A DNA stretch of 64,000 nucleotides, from assembly GCF_007829885.1 (NCBI RefSeq), contig NZ_VIWW01000001.1, positions 1,922,001 through 1,986,000 of the forward strand, written 5' to 3'. The notes under the pieces are model-generated. The model worked only from the letters and a program-made list of their open reading frames with translations. It searched no databases and had not been told where the DNA came from. Of the stretch, positions 26,501 to 35,596 are shown piece by piece. This DNA comes from Streptomyces brevispora. GTDB lineage: Bacteria; Actinomycetota; Actinomycetes; Streptomycetales; Streptomycetaceae. The translations under genes were made by a program, and so were the position numbers. Position 1 is the stretch's first letter, and every line of letters starts with the position of its first letter.

Positions 26501-27745
26501 ATGCCCAGGCGCCAGGGGTACGCCCTGCTCATCGCCCTCGTGGCCGGCACCGCCGCGCTCGCCGCCGCCGTGGCGTTCACCGGCTCACTGCTGTTCTCCG
26601 GGCCCCGGGCAAAGGCCTCCGCCACCACCGGGCCGCAGAACACGGCCAGGACCCCCGCCGCACCGGCCCACTCCTCCGGCCGCTGGCTCACCACCTGGGC
26701 AACCGCGCCCGTCCTCGGAGCGGCCGACCCGAACCACGGCCAGGACCTCGCCCACCGCACCATCCGTAACGTCGTGCACACCAGCATCGGCGGCAACGCG
26801 GCCCGCATCACGCTCTCCAACCTCTTCGGTACGCGGCCGCTGCTGATCGACAACGTCACCGTGAACACCCGCCCCGTGACGTTCCGCGGCGCACCGGCCA
26901 CCACCGTCGGCGCGGGCCGGCAGATCATCAGCGACCCCGTCGTCGTCCCGGTCGCCGCCGACGCCGACCTCGTCGTCACCCTGCGCACACCCACTGCCCG
27001 CGGCCCTGTCACCGTCCACCCCAACAGCCACCAGAGCTCCTACGTGGAGACCCGGCAGGGCACCTGGCGCACCACCGCCTGGCGCTACCTCACCGCGGTG
27101 GACGTGCACAGCCCGGCCGCCGCCGGGGCCGTCGTCGTGATCGGCGACTCGCTCACCGCAGGCACCGGCTCCACCACCGACGCGAACAGCCGCTGGCCCG
27201 ACGTCCTCTCCGACCGGCTGAACGGCCGGTACGCGGTGGTGAACCAGGGCATCGGCGGCAACCGCCTCCTGCGCGACGGCATCGGGCAGCGCGCCCTCGA
27301 CCGCTTCGACCGTGACGCGCTGGGCGTCACCGGCGCGAAGACCGTCATCATCGCCCTCGGGATCAACGACGTGCAGGGCTTCCCCCAGGAGAAGGACCCA
27401 CAGCGGATCACGGACGCCCTGCGCACCATGACGCAGCGGGCCCACGCCCGCGGGTTGCGGGTCATCGGCGTGACCCTGATGCCGTACGACGGCTACCGCA
27501 GCTGGACCCCCGCCCAGAACACCGTACGCACCCGGGTCAACGAGCTGATCCGGGCCGGCGGAATCTTCGACCAGGTCCTCGACTTCGACCGCGACATGCG
27601 CGACCCGGCCCAGCCGGACCGGCTGCTCCCCGCCTACGACTCCGGTGACCACCTGCACCTGAACGACGCGGGCTACCAGCGCCTGGGCTCCCTGGTGAAC
27701 CTGGCCGACCTGGTACGCGCCCGGCCGTCGTCCGACGCGCTCTGA
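26501..27745 (+). CDS. Secreted SGNH/GDSL hydrolase
   Basis: 414 aa from ATG 26501 (AGAGGAG 10 nt upstream). One N-terminal membrane or signal segment (YALLIALVAGTAALAAAVAFTGSLLF) then a Thr/Ala linker. The hydrolase fold shows all four blocks: GDSLTAG (nucleophile Ser), GIGGN, GINDV (Asn) and DHLHLND (Asp and His). An N-terminal beta-sandwich-like part (residues about 70-200) precedes the catalytic domain, as in other Streptomyces extracellular SGNH esterases. Ester substrate unknown. Divergent from DUF445. Confidence 0.87.
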   Translation: MPRRQGYALLIALVAGTAALAAAVAFTGSLLFSGPRAKASATTGPQNTARTPAAPAHSSGRWLTTWATAPVLGAADPNHGQDLAHRTIRNVVHTSIGGNAARITLSNLFGTRPLLIDNVTVNTRPVTFRGAPATTVGAGRQIISDPVVVPVAADADLVVTLRTPTARGPVTVHPNSHQSSYVETRQGTWRTTAWRYLTAVDVHSPAAAGAVVVIGDSLTAGTGSTTDANSRWPDVLSDRLNGRYAVVNQGIGGNRLLRDGIGQRALDRFDRDALGVTGAKTVIIALGINDVQGFPQEKDPQRITDALRTMTQRAHARGLRVIGVTLMPYDGYRSWTPAQNTVRTRVNELIRAGGIFDQVLDFDRDMRDPAQPDRLLPAYDSGDHLHLNDAGYQRLGSLVNLADLVRARPSSDAL

Positions 27746-27901
27746 GCGCGGCGGGGCCGGGCACGGCAGGCGACAGCACGGGGAGACGCGGGGCAGGACC
27801 GGGCGAGGCAACGAAACAGGAGCGCCGGGCCCGGGCGGCCTGGGGCGACGCGAGGCGGCCCTGGGCGGCCCCGAGCGGCGCGGACTCGCCCGGACGCGCG
27901 G

Positions 27902-28588
27902 CTACTTGCCCCCGTCGCCCTTCTCCAGCCGGCCGCGCGAAGGCTCCGCCTCCCGCAGCCGCTGCTTCTCCGCCTTGCTCCGCTTGCGCTCCACACCGAC
28001 ACCGCCCATCAGCGCGAAACCGGTGACCCGCACCCGCGGGGAGTCCGGTGCGGGGATGCCCTCGTCCTTCGTGCTCTCCCCGAAGCCGCCCATGATGCCG
28101 ATGCCCCGGACCTCCACATTCAGATCCGGCGGAACCGTCACCTGCATGCCGCCCATGATCGTGAAGCAGCGGATGACCACCTCGCGGTCCTCGAAGTCCG
28201 CCTCACGCAGATCGATCTCACCACCGCCCCATATCGCGAACGCGGTGAACTTCCGGCCGACCGTCCAGTTGCCCCGGCGCCGGAACCCGCCCCAGAACGC
28301 GAAGGCACCGGCCGACGTCGCGGGCTTCCCCACCCGGTCCGACCAACGCGCCATCGAACCCGTCAGATGCTGCCCCGCCGCGACCGGCGCCACCGCGGCC
28401 CCGATATCCGGCAGATCACGGACGAGCGGCTCCAACTCCCCATGCGTGCGGGCCTTGTAGGTGGCATCGAGGCGCTGGTCGAACTCCTCCATCCCCAGCC
28501 GCCCCTCGGCCACCGCCTCGCGCAGGATCTCGGCAATACGTTCACGCTCGGCGTCGGAGGCACGCATGTCCGGAAGTTCACTAGTCAT
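27902..28588 (-). CDS. DUF1707 and cell-wall-active (LiaF-like) domain protein
   Basis: 228 aa from ATG 28588. The N-terminal 55 residues are a DUF1707 SHOCT-like motif (MRASDAERERIAEILREAVAEGRLGMEEFDQRL). The C-terminal part is a beta-solenoid DUF2154/LiaF-type domain with repeated GGG, IMGG and LMGG turns (FAIWGGGEI, FTIMGGMQV, IGIMGGFG, FALMGGVGV). It lacks transmembrane helices. Such proteins are linked to envelope-stress systems in Gram-positives; the role here is inferred. A highly charged tail follows. Confidence 0.82.
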   Translation of the reverse strand: MTSELPDMRASDAERERIAEILREAVAEGRLGMEEFDQRLDATYKARTHGELEPLVRDLPDIGAAVAPVAAGQHLTGSMARWSDRVGKPATSAGAFAFWGGFRRRGNWTVGRKFTAFAIWGGGEIDLREADFEDREVVIRCFTIMGGMQVTVPPDLNVEVRGIGIMGGFGESTKDEGIPAPDSPRVRVTGFALMGGVGVERKRSKAEKQRLREAEPSRGRLEKGDGGK

Positions 28589-28627
28589 ACCGCGCAGCTT
28601 ATTGAACGCTAGCGCTTCCGTCACCGA

Positions 28628-29716
28628 TCACATGCCCGCAGCCGACGCGTACATCTTCGCGATCACGGCCTCGATGTCCGGCTCCCGCACCGAAAGATCC
28701 ACCAACGGATACTCCGCGGCGATCCGCGCCACCAACGGCGCCGCCGACGCGGACGCCGGGAACGCCAGCCACTGCCGCGGCCCCTCCACCTTCACCGTAC
28801 GCACCGCCAGATCCGACTCCAGCCGGATCGGCGGGAGTTCACGCTCCAGATCCACCACCAGCATCCGCTCACTCTCCCCCACCTCATGCAGACCCGACAG
28901 CGCCCCGTCATACATCAGACGGCCGTGATCGATCACCATCACCCGCGAGCACAGCTGCTCGATGTCCGTCAGATCATGGGTCGTGAGCAGCACCGTCGTA
29001 CCACGCTCCGCGTTCAAGTCCCGCAAAAAACCACGCACCTTGGCCTTCGACACCACATCGAGGCCGATCGTCGGCTCATCCAGGTACAGCACCTCCGGAT
29101 CGTGCAGCAACGCCGCCGCGATATCACCGCGCATCCGCTGCCCCAACGACAGCTGCCGAACCGGAACATCCAACAACTCACCCAGGTCCAGGAGTTCGAC
29201 ACAACGGTCCATGTTGGCCCGGAAGCGGGCGTCGGGAACCCGGTACATCCGGTGAACCAGACGGTACGAGTCACGCAGCGGCAGGTCCCACCAGAGCGTG
29301 GTGCGCTGCCCGAAGACCACACCGATCCGGTGCGCCAGCCTCGTACGCTCCCGCGAGGGATCGATGCCCGCCACCCGCAGCGAACCACCGCTCGGGGTGA
29401 GAATGCCCGTCAGCATCTTGATCGTCGTCGACTTCCCCGCCCCGTTCGGGCCGATGTAGCCGACCATCTCGCCACGCGCCACCCGGAAACTGATGCCGTC
29501 CACCGCCCGCACCTCACGGCGCTCGCTGCGCATGAAGCCCGTCCGGCGACGCACGTCGAAGACCTTCTCCAGCCCGTCCAGTTCGATGAAGCCGGCATCA
29601 ACGCCGCCGCCGGCGCCCGGACCGGCTCCGGATTCCGCACCGGTCCCGACGCCCGGACCGGCTCCGGTCTCCGCACCGGTCCCGACGCCCGCCTCAACAC
29701 CCGTTTCCGCGCCCAT
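28628..29716 (-). CDS. ABC transporter ATP-binding protein (ABC-2 exporter)
   Basis: 362 aa from ATG 29716. The first about 40 residues are a Gly/Ala/Thr low-complexity stretch of unclear reality. Walker A GPNGAGKST, signature LSLGQRMRGD, Walker B VLYLDEPTIGLD and H-loop THDLTDIEQL are all intact. The C-terminal extension (about 70 residues) is typical of ABC-2 export ATPases. Downstream partner of the two permeases; the three genes (31465 to 28628) form one operon. Exported substrate unknown; ATPases of this NatA-like type paired with PF06182 permeases often act in drug or lipid export. Confidence 0.87.
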   Translation of the reverse strand: MGAETGVEAGVGTGAETGAGPGVGTGAESGAGPGAGGGVDAGFIELDGLEKVFDVRRRTGFMRSERREVRAVDGISFRVARGEMVGYIGPNGAGKSTTIKMLTGILTPSGGSLRVAGIDPSRERTRLAHRIGVVFGQRTTLWWDLPLRDSYRLVHRMYRVPDARFRANMDRCVELLDLGELLDVPVRQLSLGQRMRGDIAAALLHDPEVLYLDEPTIGLDVVSKAKVRGFLRDLNAERGTTVLLTTHDLTDIEQLCSRVMVIDHGRLMYDGALSGLHEVGESERMLVVDLERELPPIRLESDLAVRTVKVEGPRQWLAFPASASAAPLVARIAAEYPLVDLSVREPDIEAVIAKMYASAAGM

Positions 29717-29738
29717 GTCCCACGCCTCGCCTCGCTCG

Positions 29739-29770
29739 GTATCCGTATCCGTATCCGTATCCGTATCCGT
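29739..29770. repeat. Five-copy hexanucleotide repeat between permease and ATPase genes
   Basis: ggtatc followed by four cgtatc-phase repeats (unit GTATCC, GGATAC on the coding strand) occupy the 53-bp gap before the ATPase start and run up to the permease stop at 29770-29772. If translated it would read alternating Thr-Asp. Confidence 0.85.
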
Positions 29771-30639
29771 CAACTTCCCGTACTCCGGTACGCCCGCAGG
29801 CCCGCACGCCAGGCCAGACCGGCGGCCACCCAGCACAGGCCCGCCACCACCGGCGGCAGGAACGCCACCCAGTCCGGCAGACCCAGCGGATAGTCCCGGC
29901 CCAGCACGTACAGCGCCGGCAACCAGTTCACGAAGGCCAGCGGCACGACGAACGTCACCCCACGCACCAGATCCTTCGCGAAGATCGTCGGCGGGTACTG
30001 AAGCAGCGTGTTGCCCCCGTACGTGAAGGAGTTCTGCACCTCCGAGGCGTCCTGCGCGAAGAACTGGAACGCCGCCCCGGCCACGAACACCGCCGCGAAG
30101 ATCGCCGCCCCGCTCAACAGCATCAGCGGCACCATCACCACCTTCAGCGCCGTCCACCCGATGTCCAGGGTCACCAACGCATACCCGAGCACCAGCAACC
30201 CCTGCGAGATCCGCCCCAGCCTCCGCAACGCGAACCGGTCCGCCGCCACCTGCGCGAGCACCGGAACCGGCCGCACCAGCAACGTGTCCAACGTCCCGTC
30301 CCGCACCCGCCGCCCCAGCCGGTCCATCGAACCCATCGCCAGATCGGCCAGCCCGAACGCCGTGCCCGACACCCCGTACAACAACGCGATCTCCGGCAGC
30401 GTGTAACCACCCAGCACGTCCACGTGCGAGAACATCAGCATGATCGCGACGAAATCGAACGCCGTCGCCGCGAAGTTACCCACCGCCGTCATCACGAACG
30501 ACGCCCGGTACGCCATCGTCGAGCGCAGCCACATCGCCGCGATCAGCCCATACGCCCGGACCCCCTCGACCAGCCGCGACCGGGACGCGAACACCACCGC
30601 GGACCCCTCCGCCACAGCCACGTCCACCACCTCAGCCAC
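29770..30639 (-). CDS. ABC-2 family permease (PF06182-like), second subunit
   Basis: 289 aa if started at the GTG 30639, which overlaps the upstream permease by 8 bp. A GTG at 30597 with GGAGGGG upstream is an equally good start. Six predicted membrane segments; family features YRASFVMTAVGNFAATAFDFVAIMLMF near the N-terminus, RRVRDGTLDTLLVRPVPVLAQVAADRF mid-protein and EVQNSFTYGGNTLLQYPPTIF. With the other permease it likely forms the heterodimeric channel. Confidence 0.85.
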   Translation of the reverse strand: MAEVVDVAVAEGSAVVFASRSRLVEGVRAYGLIAAMWLRSTMAYRASFVMTAVGNFAATAFDFVAIMLMFSHVDVLGGYTLPEIALLYGVSGTAFGLADLAMGSMDRLGRRVRDGTLDTLLVRPVPVLAQVAADRFALRRLGRISQGLLVLGYALVTLDIGWTALKVVMVPLMLLSGAAIFAAVFVAGAAFQFFAQDASEVQNSFTYGGNTLLQYPPTIFAKDLVRGVTFVVPLAFVNWLPALYVLGRDYPLGLPDWVAFLPPVVAGLCWVAAGLAWRAGLRAYRSTGS

Positions 30640-31465
30640 CCTGGACCACCACCCTCCGCGTCGCCGCCGACTGCAGCAGCCGTCCCACGGACAACAGCGC
30701 CAGCGCCCAGCCCGCCTGGAACCCGTACGCCCGCACCAGACCCCACCCCGTGTGCCTGCCCAGGAACACATCCGCCGGCACCTGGAGCAGCGCCGACCAC
30801 GGCAACGCCCGCGCCACCTCGCCCAGCAGCCCCGGGAACAGATTCAGCGGCAACAACAGCCCCGAGAAGAACATCCCCGCCAGGAACGCGATCTGCGCCG
30901 CACCCGCCCCGTCCATCAGCCAGAACGCGGACAGCGCGACCAGATAACGGATCGCGAAGCTCACCACGACCCCGAGCGCCACCGAGACCAGGAACGCCGG
31001 CCAGATGCCCGGCGACGTGGGCAGTGCCAGATCGAAGGCGAACGAACCCAGCAGCATCGGCATGATCCCGCGCCCCAGCAGATGAAACGCCGCCCGGCCC
31101 AAGTCACCCGCCAGCCACCACAGTTGAAGATCGATCGGCCGGTAGAGGTCGACCGCGACATCACCGGTACGGATCCGCTCCATCAGCTCGTCCTCGAAAC
31201 CGCCGCCCATCATGGCGCACGTCATCAGCAGCGCCTGCCCCAGCCACACATACGTGAGCGCCTGCGACATGTCGTAACCACCGAGTCGCGGACGCTCGTC
31301 CCACAGCGCCGTGTACGTGTACGCCATGATGAAACCGAAGACGGTGTTGGTGAACACCCCCGCCACCGTCGCGATCCGGTACGTGGCATAGCGCCGGAAC
31401 CCGCCCGCCGCCACCACCGCATAGAGCCGCACAGCACCCCACCCCCGGCACTCGGGTGCCACCAC
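30632..31465 (-). CDS. ABC-2 family permease (PF06182-like), first subunit
   Basis: 277 aa. Starts at ATG 31465 or a nearby in-frame codon. Six membrane segments; matching family blocks FRRYATYRIATVAGVFTNTVFGFI, MERIRTGDVAVDLYRPIDLQLWWLAGDLG and MDGAGAAQIAFLAGMFFSGLLLPL. First gene of the export operon. Divergent from the penicillin-binding protein with about 135 bp between them. Confidence 0.85.
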   Translation of the reverse strand: MVAPECRGWGAVRLYAVVAAGGFRRYATYRIATVAGVFTNTVFGFIMAYTYTALWDERPRLGGYDMSQALTYVWLGQALLMTCAMMGGGFEDELMERIRTGDVAVDLYRPIDLQLWWLAGDLGRAAFHLLGRGIMPMLLGSFAFDLALPTSPGIWPAFLVSVALGVVVSFAIRYLVALSAFWLMDGAGAAQIAFLAGMFFSGLLLPLNLFPGLLGEVARALPWSALLQVPADVFLGRHTGWGLVRAYGFQAGWALALLSVGRLLQSAATRRVVVQGG

Positions 31466-31601
31466 GTGTGGGCACCAAAGCGCAGGAGCCTAGCCCAGCC
31501 GGGCAACCGCCGCGACCGCTTTTCGGAGGTCGATCCGGTAGTTATTCGGGAGAAAAGTGCACTATGGGAGAACTGACCGCGGCCGAGGAGTCTGCACCGA
31601 C

Positions 31602-34073
31602 ATGAGCGACGAGCCACAGCAGCAGAGCGGGGACCCCGAGCCCCGGGGCCGGCGCCCCAGAGACCTGCCTGCCGGCGCTGCCGCCCCCGGACCACAAGGC
31701 GCCCCGGCCACGGACACCACCGGGAAGAAACAGAAGAAACCCAGACGCCCCAAGCGCACCGGCTGGCGCCGCGCCGTCCCCACCTGGCGGATGGTCCTCG
31801 GCGGCATCATCCTCATCGCCCTGGTCCTGATCGGCGGCTTCATCGCCGGCTACCAACTGGTCGACATCCCCCCCGCCAACGCCAGCGCCACCGCCCAGTC
31901 CAACGTCTACCTCTACAAGGACGGCAGCGTCATCGCCCGCGACGGCGAGATCAACCGGGAGAACATCAAACTCGCCCAGGTCCCCCTCACCGTCCAGCAC
32001 GCCGTCCTCGCCGCCGAGGACCGCGACTTCTACTCCGAACGCGCCGTCGACATCAAGGCAATGTTCCGGGCCGGCTGGAACACCGCCACCGGTAAGGGCA
32101 AACAGGGCGGCTCGACCATCACCCAGCAGTACGTCAAGAACTACTACCTCGGCCAGGAACAGACCGTCGCCCGCAAGATCAAGGAATTCTTCATCGCGAT
32201 CAAGCTCAACCGCGAGGAATCCAAGAGCCACATCTTCGAGGGCTACCTCAACACCAGCTACTTCGGCCGCAACGCCTACGGCATCCAGGCCGCCGCCCAG
32301 GCCTACTACAGCAAGGACATCGGCAACATCACCACCGCCGAAGGCGCCTACCTCGCCTCCCTGCTCAAAGCACCCAGCGCCTACGACGTCGTCACCCACC
32401 CCGAGAACAAGGGCACGGCCGTCGCCCGCTGGAACTACGTACTCAACGGCATGGTCAAGGAGAAGTGGCTCAGCAACACCCGCCGCGCCGCCATGACCTT
32501 CCCCGTCCCCGGCCCGGTCAAGCCCGCCAACAGCCTCTCCGGCCAACGCGGCTACATCGTCCAGGCCGTCGAGGACTACCTCGTCCAGAACGACATCCTC
32601 GACGAGAAGACCCTCGCCACCCGCGGCTACCGGATCACCACCACGCTGGAGAAGAAGAACCAGGACGCCCTCGTCAAAGCCGTCAACGACAACGTCATGG
32701 CCAAGACCACCACCGAGCGCGACGCCGACCGCAACGTCCGCGTCGGCGGCGCCTCCATCAACCCCGCGACCGGCCACGTCGTCGCCATGTACGGCGGCAT
32801 CGACTACACGATGCAGTACGTCAACAACGCGACCCGCACCGACTACCAGGTCGGCTCCACCTTCAAACCCTTCGTCTTCACCTCCGCCGTCGCCAACGAC
32901 TCCACCACCCAGGACGGCCGACGCATCACTCCCAACACCTTCTACGACGGCACCAACAAACGCATGGTCCAGGGCCCCGACGGACCCACCGGATACGCCC
33001 CGTCCAACGAGGACGACGTCAACTACGGACCCATCACCGTCCGCACCGCCACCGACAAGTCCGTCAACGCCGTCTACGCCCAGATGGCCGAGGACGTCGG
33101 CCCCGGAAAGGTCCGGCAGACCGCCGTCAACCTCGGCATCCCCAAGGACACCCCCGACCTCACCGCATCCCCGTCGATCGCCCTCGGCCCCGCCACCGCC
33201 AGCGTCCTCGACATGACCGAGGCCTACGCCACCCTCGCCAACCACGGCAGACACGGCGCCCACATCCTCGTCGACAAGGTCACCAAGGACGGCACGACCG
33301 TCGACCTCCCCGACCGCAGCACCAAACAGGCCGTCAGCCGCCAAGCAGCCGACACCACCACCTCGATCCTCCAGAGCGTCGTCGACGGCGGCACCGGCAC
33401 CGCCGCCCAGGGCGCGGGCCGCCCCGCCGCCGGAAAGACCGGCACCGCCGAGGAGGACAAGGCCGCCTGGTTCGCCGGCTACACCCCCGACCTCGCCACC
33501 GTCATCGCCGTCATGGGCCAGGACCCCACCACCGGCGTACAGAAACCGCTCTACGGCGCACTCGGACTGGACCGCGTCAACGGCGGCGGCACCCCCGCCG
33601 AGACCTGGGCCCAGTACACCGGCGCCGCCCTGCGCGGCACCCCCGTCAAAGACTTCACGCTCGACCTGGAGAGCGACACCGACGACACCGGGCTGCCCAG
33701 CGAGGCGAGCACCGCACCCGGCAACACCGGACAGCCGTCCCGGACCCCGTCCCGGACCCCGTCCAGCACCGCCCCCAGCGCCCCGCCCAGCACCCCGCCC
33801 ACCAACCCCTCCGCCCCGGACAACTCGACCGCCACCACCGGCGGCGGCACCGACACCGGCGCAGGCACGAACAGCGGCACCGACACCGGGGGCGGCGACA
33901 GCGGAGGCGGCAACAGCAGGGGCAGCGACACAGGGGGCGGCGAGACCGGCGGAGTCAACACCGGCGGAGAGGACAACAGGGGAGGCGACAGCAGAGGAGG
34001 CGACAGCGGCGCAGCCACCCCAGGCGGCCTCCTCGAAGGCGCCCGCGGCACCCACGCCCCCGGCCGCCCGTAG
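31602..34073 (+). CDS. Bifunctional penicillin-binding protein (class A)
   Basis: 823 aa. Cytoplasmic Pro/Gly-rich N-terminus, one membrane anchor (MVLGGIILIALVLIGGFIAGY, about 65-85), glycosyltransferase domain with catalytic EDRDFY and GGSTITQQYVKN, then transpeptidase domain with STFK (active Ser), the SVN-type motif in DKSVNAVY, and KTGT. The C-terminal about 130 residues are a Pro/Ser/Thr then Gly/Asp/Thr/Ser low-complexity tail absent from most family members; it may span the wall or be a translated repeat. ATG 31602 has GAGGAG 11 nt upstream. Builds peptidoglycan strands and crosslinks. Confidence 0.9.
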   Translation: MSDEPQQQSGDPEPRGRRPRDLPAGAAAPGPQGAPATDTTGKKQKKPRRPKRTGWRRAVPTWRMVLGGIILIALVLIGGFIAGYQLVDIPPANASATAQSNVYLYKDGSVIARDGEINRENIKLAQVPLTVQHAVLAAEDRDFYSERAVDIKAMFRAGWNTATGKGKQGGSTITQQYVKNYYLGQEQTVARKIKEFFIAIKLNREESKSHIFEGYLNTSYFGRNAYGIQAAAQAYYSKDIGNITTAEGAYLASLLKAPSAYDVVTHPENKGTAVARWNYVLNGMVKEKWLSNTRRAAMTFPVPGPVKPANSLSGQRGYIVQAVEDYLVQNDILDEKTLATRGYRITTTLEKKNQDALVKAVNDNVMAKTTTERDADRNVRVGGASINPATGHVVAMYGGIDYTMQYVNNATRTDYQVGSTFKPFVFTSAVANDSTTQDGRRITPNTFYDGTNKRMVQGPDGPTGYAPSNEDDVNYGPITVRTATDKSVNAVYAQMAEDVGPGKVRQTAVNLGIPKDTPDLTASPSIALGPATASVLDMTEAYATLANHGRHGAHILVDKVTKDGTTVDLPDRSTKQAVSRQAADTTTSILQSVVDGGTGTAAQGAGRPAAGKTGTAEEDKAAWFAGYTPDLATVIAVMGQDPTTGVQKPLYGALGLDRVNGGGTPAETWAQYTGAALRGTPVKDFTLDLESDTDDTGLPSEASTAPGNTGQPSRTPSRTPSSTAPSAPPSTPPTNPSAPDNSTATTGGGTDTGAGTNSGTDTGGGDSGGGNSRGSDTGGGETGGVNTGGEDNRGGDSRGGDSGAATPGGLLEGARGTHAPGRP

Positions 34074-34099
34074 AACGCGCCCCGAAAGCCCCGGGCCCA

Positions 34100-34160
34100 G
34101 GACCGAGAACGGGACCGGAACCGGGACCGAGAACGGGACCGGAACCAGGACCGGAACCGG
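34100..34160 (+). repeat. Purine-rich 24-bp tandem repeats after the PBP gene
   Basis: The unit gggaccgagaacgggaccgg plus aacc occurs twice (34100-34122 slightly truncated, 34123-34146), followed by degenerate gggaccggaacc words to about 34200. Non-coding, between the PBP stop and the convergent gdx gene. Confidence 0.7.
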
Positions 34161-34228
34161 GACGCCGGGAGCGGGAGCGGGACCGGAACCGGGGCTGCGA
34201 CCAGGCCGGACACGACCGGCCCGACCCG

Positions 34229-34549
34229 TCAGTGACCCGAAGTCGCCTTCAGCCCCACCACAGCCACCAGCAACAGACACACGAAGAAGATCCGGGCCGC
34301 CGTCACCGGCTCATGCAGCACAACCATGCCCAGCACCGCCGCACCCGCCGCACCGATACCCACCCACACGCCGTACGCCGTACCGATCGGCAGCGTCCGC
34401 GCCGCATGGGACAACAACACCATGCTCGCCACGATCCCGAGACCCGTGAACACACTCGGCCACAACCGGGTGAACCCCTCGGTGTACTTCATCCCGATCG
34501 ACCAGGCCACTTCCAGCAGACCAGCGATCAACAACAAAAACCACGCCAT
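34229..34549 (-). CDS. gdx: SMR-family guanidinium exporter (SugE/Gdx)
   Basis: 106 aa from ATG 34549 (GGAGG 7 nt upstream). Four transmembrane helices; essential Glu13 lies in LLEVAWSIGMKYTEGF, and the G-W-P sequences match the SugE branch rather than EmrE. SugE/Gdx proteins export guanidinium and were first known as quaternary-ammonium-type proteins. The identity is supported by the guanidine-III-like aptamer immediately upstream. Works as a dual-topology dimer in the membrane. Confidence 0.92.
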   Translation of the reverse strand: MAWFLLLIAGLLEVAWSIGMKYTEGFTRLWPSVFTGLGIVASMVLLSHAARTLPIGTAYGVWVGIGAAGAAVLGMVVLHEPVTAARIFFVCLLLVAVVGLKATSGH

Positions 34550-34591
34550 GACAGCACCTCCGACGACACTGAACACACGAACAATTCAGGT

Positions 34592-34633
34592 GCGTCGTCT
34601 TTGCGAAAACCCGGTACGGCGCGTCTCGTCGGG
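34592..34633 (-). ncRNA. Guanidine-III riboswitch aptamer upstream of gdx
   Basis: Reading the minus strand from 34633: CCCG, then ACGAGACGCGCCGUAC, then CGGG, a short U/A-rich link, then GACGACGC. Compared with the Thermobifida guanidine-III aptamer as I recall it, 14 of the 16 core nucleotides between the P1 strands are identical, P1 is compensated (CCGG/CCGG there, CCCG/CGGG here), and the 3' pseudoknot strand ACGRCGC is present with one C-A mismatch. It ends 42 nt before the start codon. GACGAC of the aptamer can alternatively pair with GUCGUC at 34567-34562, which directly precedes the ribosome binding site. Confidence 0.8.
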
Positions 34634-34743
34634 GCCCCACCACACTAGCAAAGAACAGGCAAAAGGCCTGGTGACAACAGTCACCAGGCCCCACCCACCC
34701 CAACCAGCACCACAAACCACAGGCACCGGAACAAGCCCACGAA

Positions 34744-35082
34744 CTACAGATACAAGCCCATCGAATCCAGCGAACCCTCGAACCGGTCCGCAGCCACCGC
34801 ATGCAGATCCCGCTCCCGCATCAACACATACGCAACCCCCCGCACCTCAACCTCCGCACGATCCTCGGGGTCGTACAACACCCGGTCCCCCGGCTCCACC
34901 GACCGCACGTTCTGCCCCACCGCAACCACCACGGCCCACGCCAGACGACGCCCCACCGCAGCCGTCGCCGGAATCAGAATGCCACCACCGGAACGCCGCT
35001 CCCCCTCAGGCGAATCGGACCGGACCAGCACACGGTCATGCAGCATCCGGATGGGCAGCTTGTCGTCCGCGTTCTCACTCAC
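34744..35082 (-). CDS. GroES-like co-chaperonin domain protein
   Basis: 112 aa from GTG 35082. The core IRMLHDRVLVRSDSPEGERRSGGGILIPATA...VVAVGQNVRSVEPGDRVLYDPEDRAEVEVRGVAYVLMRERDLHAVA is a complete GroES fold with mobile-loop region ERRSGGGILI. It has a longer C-terminus than GroES and no adjacent groEL, so it is a stand-alone paralogue (conserved in Streptomyces at this spot); whether it engages GroEL is not known. Confidence 0.85.
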   Translation of the reverse strand: MSENADDKLPIRMLHDRVLVRSDSPEGERRSGGGILIPATAAVGRRLAWAVVVAVGQNVRSVEPGDRVLYDPEDRAEVEVRGVAYVLMRERDLHAVAADRFEGSLDSMGLYL

Positions 35083-35148
35083 GCCCCGCAACCTACCTGG
35101 CCGGCCCACCACCACACGCCCGAGGGGGCACCACGCGACACCGAAGCC

Positions 35149-35469
35149 CTACTTCCTGCGCCGCCGAGCCGACACCACGAACAGACCGACCACACCCACC
35201 GCGACCAACGCAGCCGGAACCACCCGCTCCAACCGCGGCGCACCGTCCTCCGTCACAAACTGGGCCCGCACGTCCGACACCGACCGATTCACCGCGACGA
35301 ACGCCCGCCCCGCCGTCCGATCCACAGCCTCCGCGGCCTTCGCCTTCGCATCACCAATGATCGTCTTCGGGTGCACCCGCACCCCGATCTCATCGAGCAC
35401 CACCGCGAGCTGCTCACGCCTCGTGATGATGTCCGCCTCGATCTGCGCAGGGCTCCTGGCATCCGACAC
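35149..35469 (-). CDS. DUF3618 membrane-associated protein
   Basis: 106 aa. N-terminal DUF3618 block SPAQIEADIITRREQLAVVLDEIGVRVHPKTIIGDAKAKAAEAVD, amphipathic helices, then one C-terminal membrane segment (VVPAALVAVGVVGLFVVSARRRRK). Function unknown. Sits between the GroES-like gene and bcp, divergent from bcp. Confidence 0.85.
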   Translation of the reverse strand: MSDARSPAQIEADIITRREQLAVVLDEIGVRVHPKTIIGDAKAKAAEAVDRTAGRAFVAVNRSVSDVRAQFVTEDGAPRLERVVPAALVAVGVVGLFVVSARRRRK

Positions 35470-35596
35470 TGCGCCGCCTCCGTGATCCTCGTCCGGTAAA
35501 CCTTCATCGACAGTCTGTCAGCTCGGCCGCCCCCGCACCCGGCGGCACCCCTATTACGCTCGGTCCCGTACACCCCACGTGCCAACGAGGAGAACC

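Noticed and set aside
31542..34280. 912-aa minus-strand ORF and a 727-aa plus ORF (32465-34648) over the PBP
   Set aside because: Low-complexity antisense and +2 frame shadows of the penicillin-binding protein.
34557..34640. Guanidine-I (ykkC) riboswitch
   Set aside because: The long ykkC consensus is absent; the short pseudoknot of class III fits.
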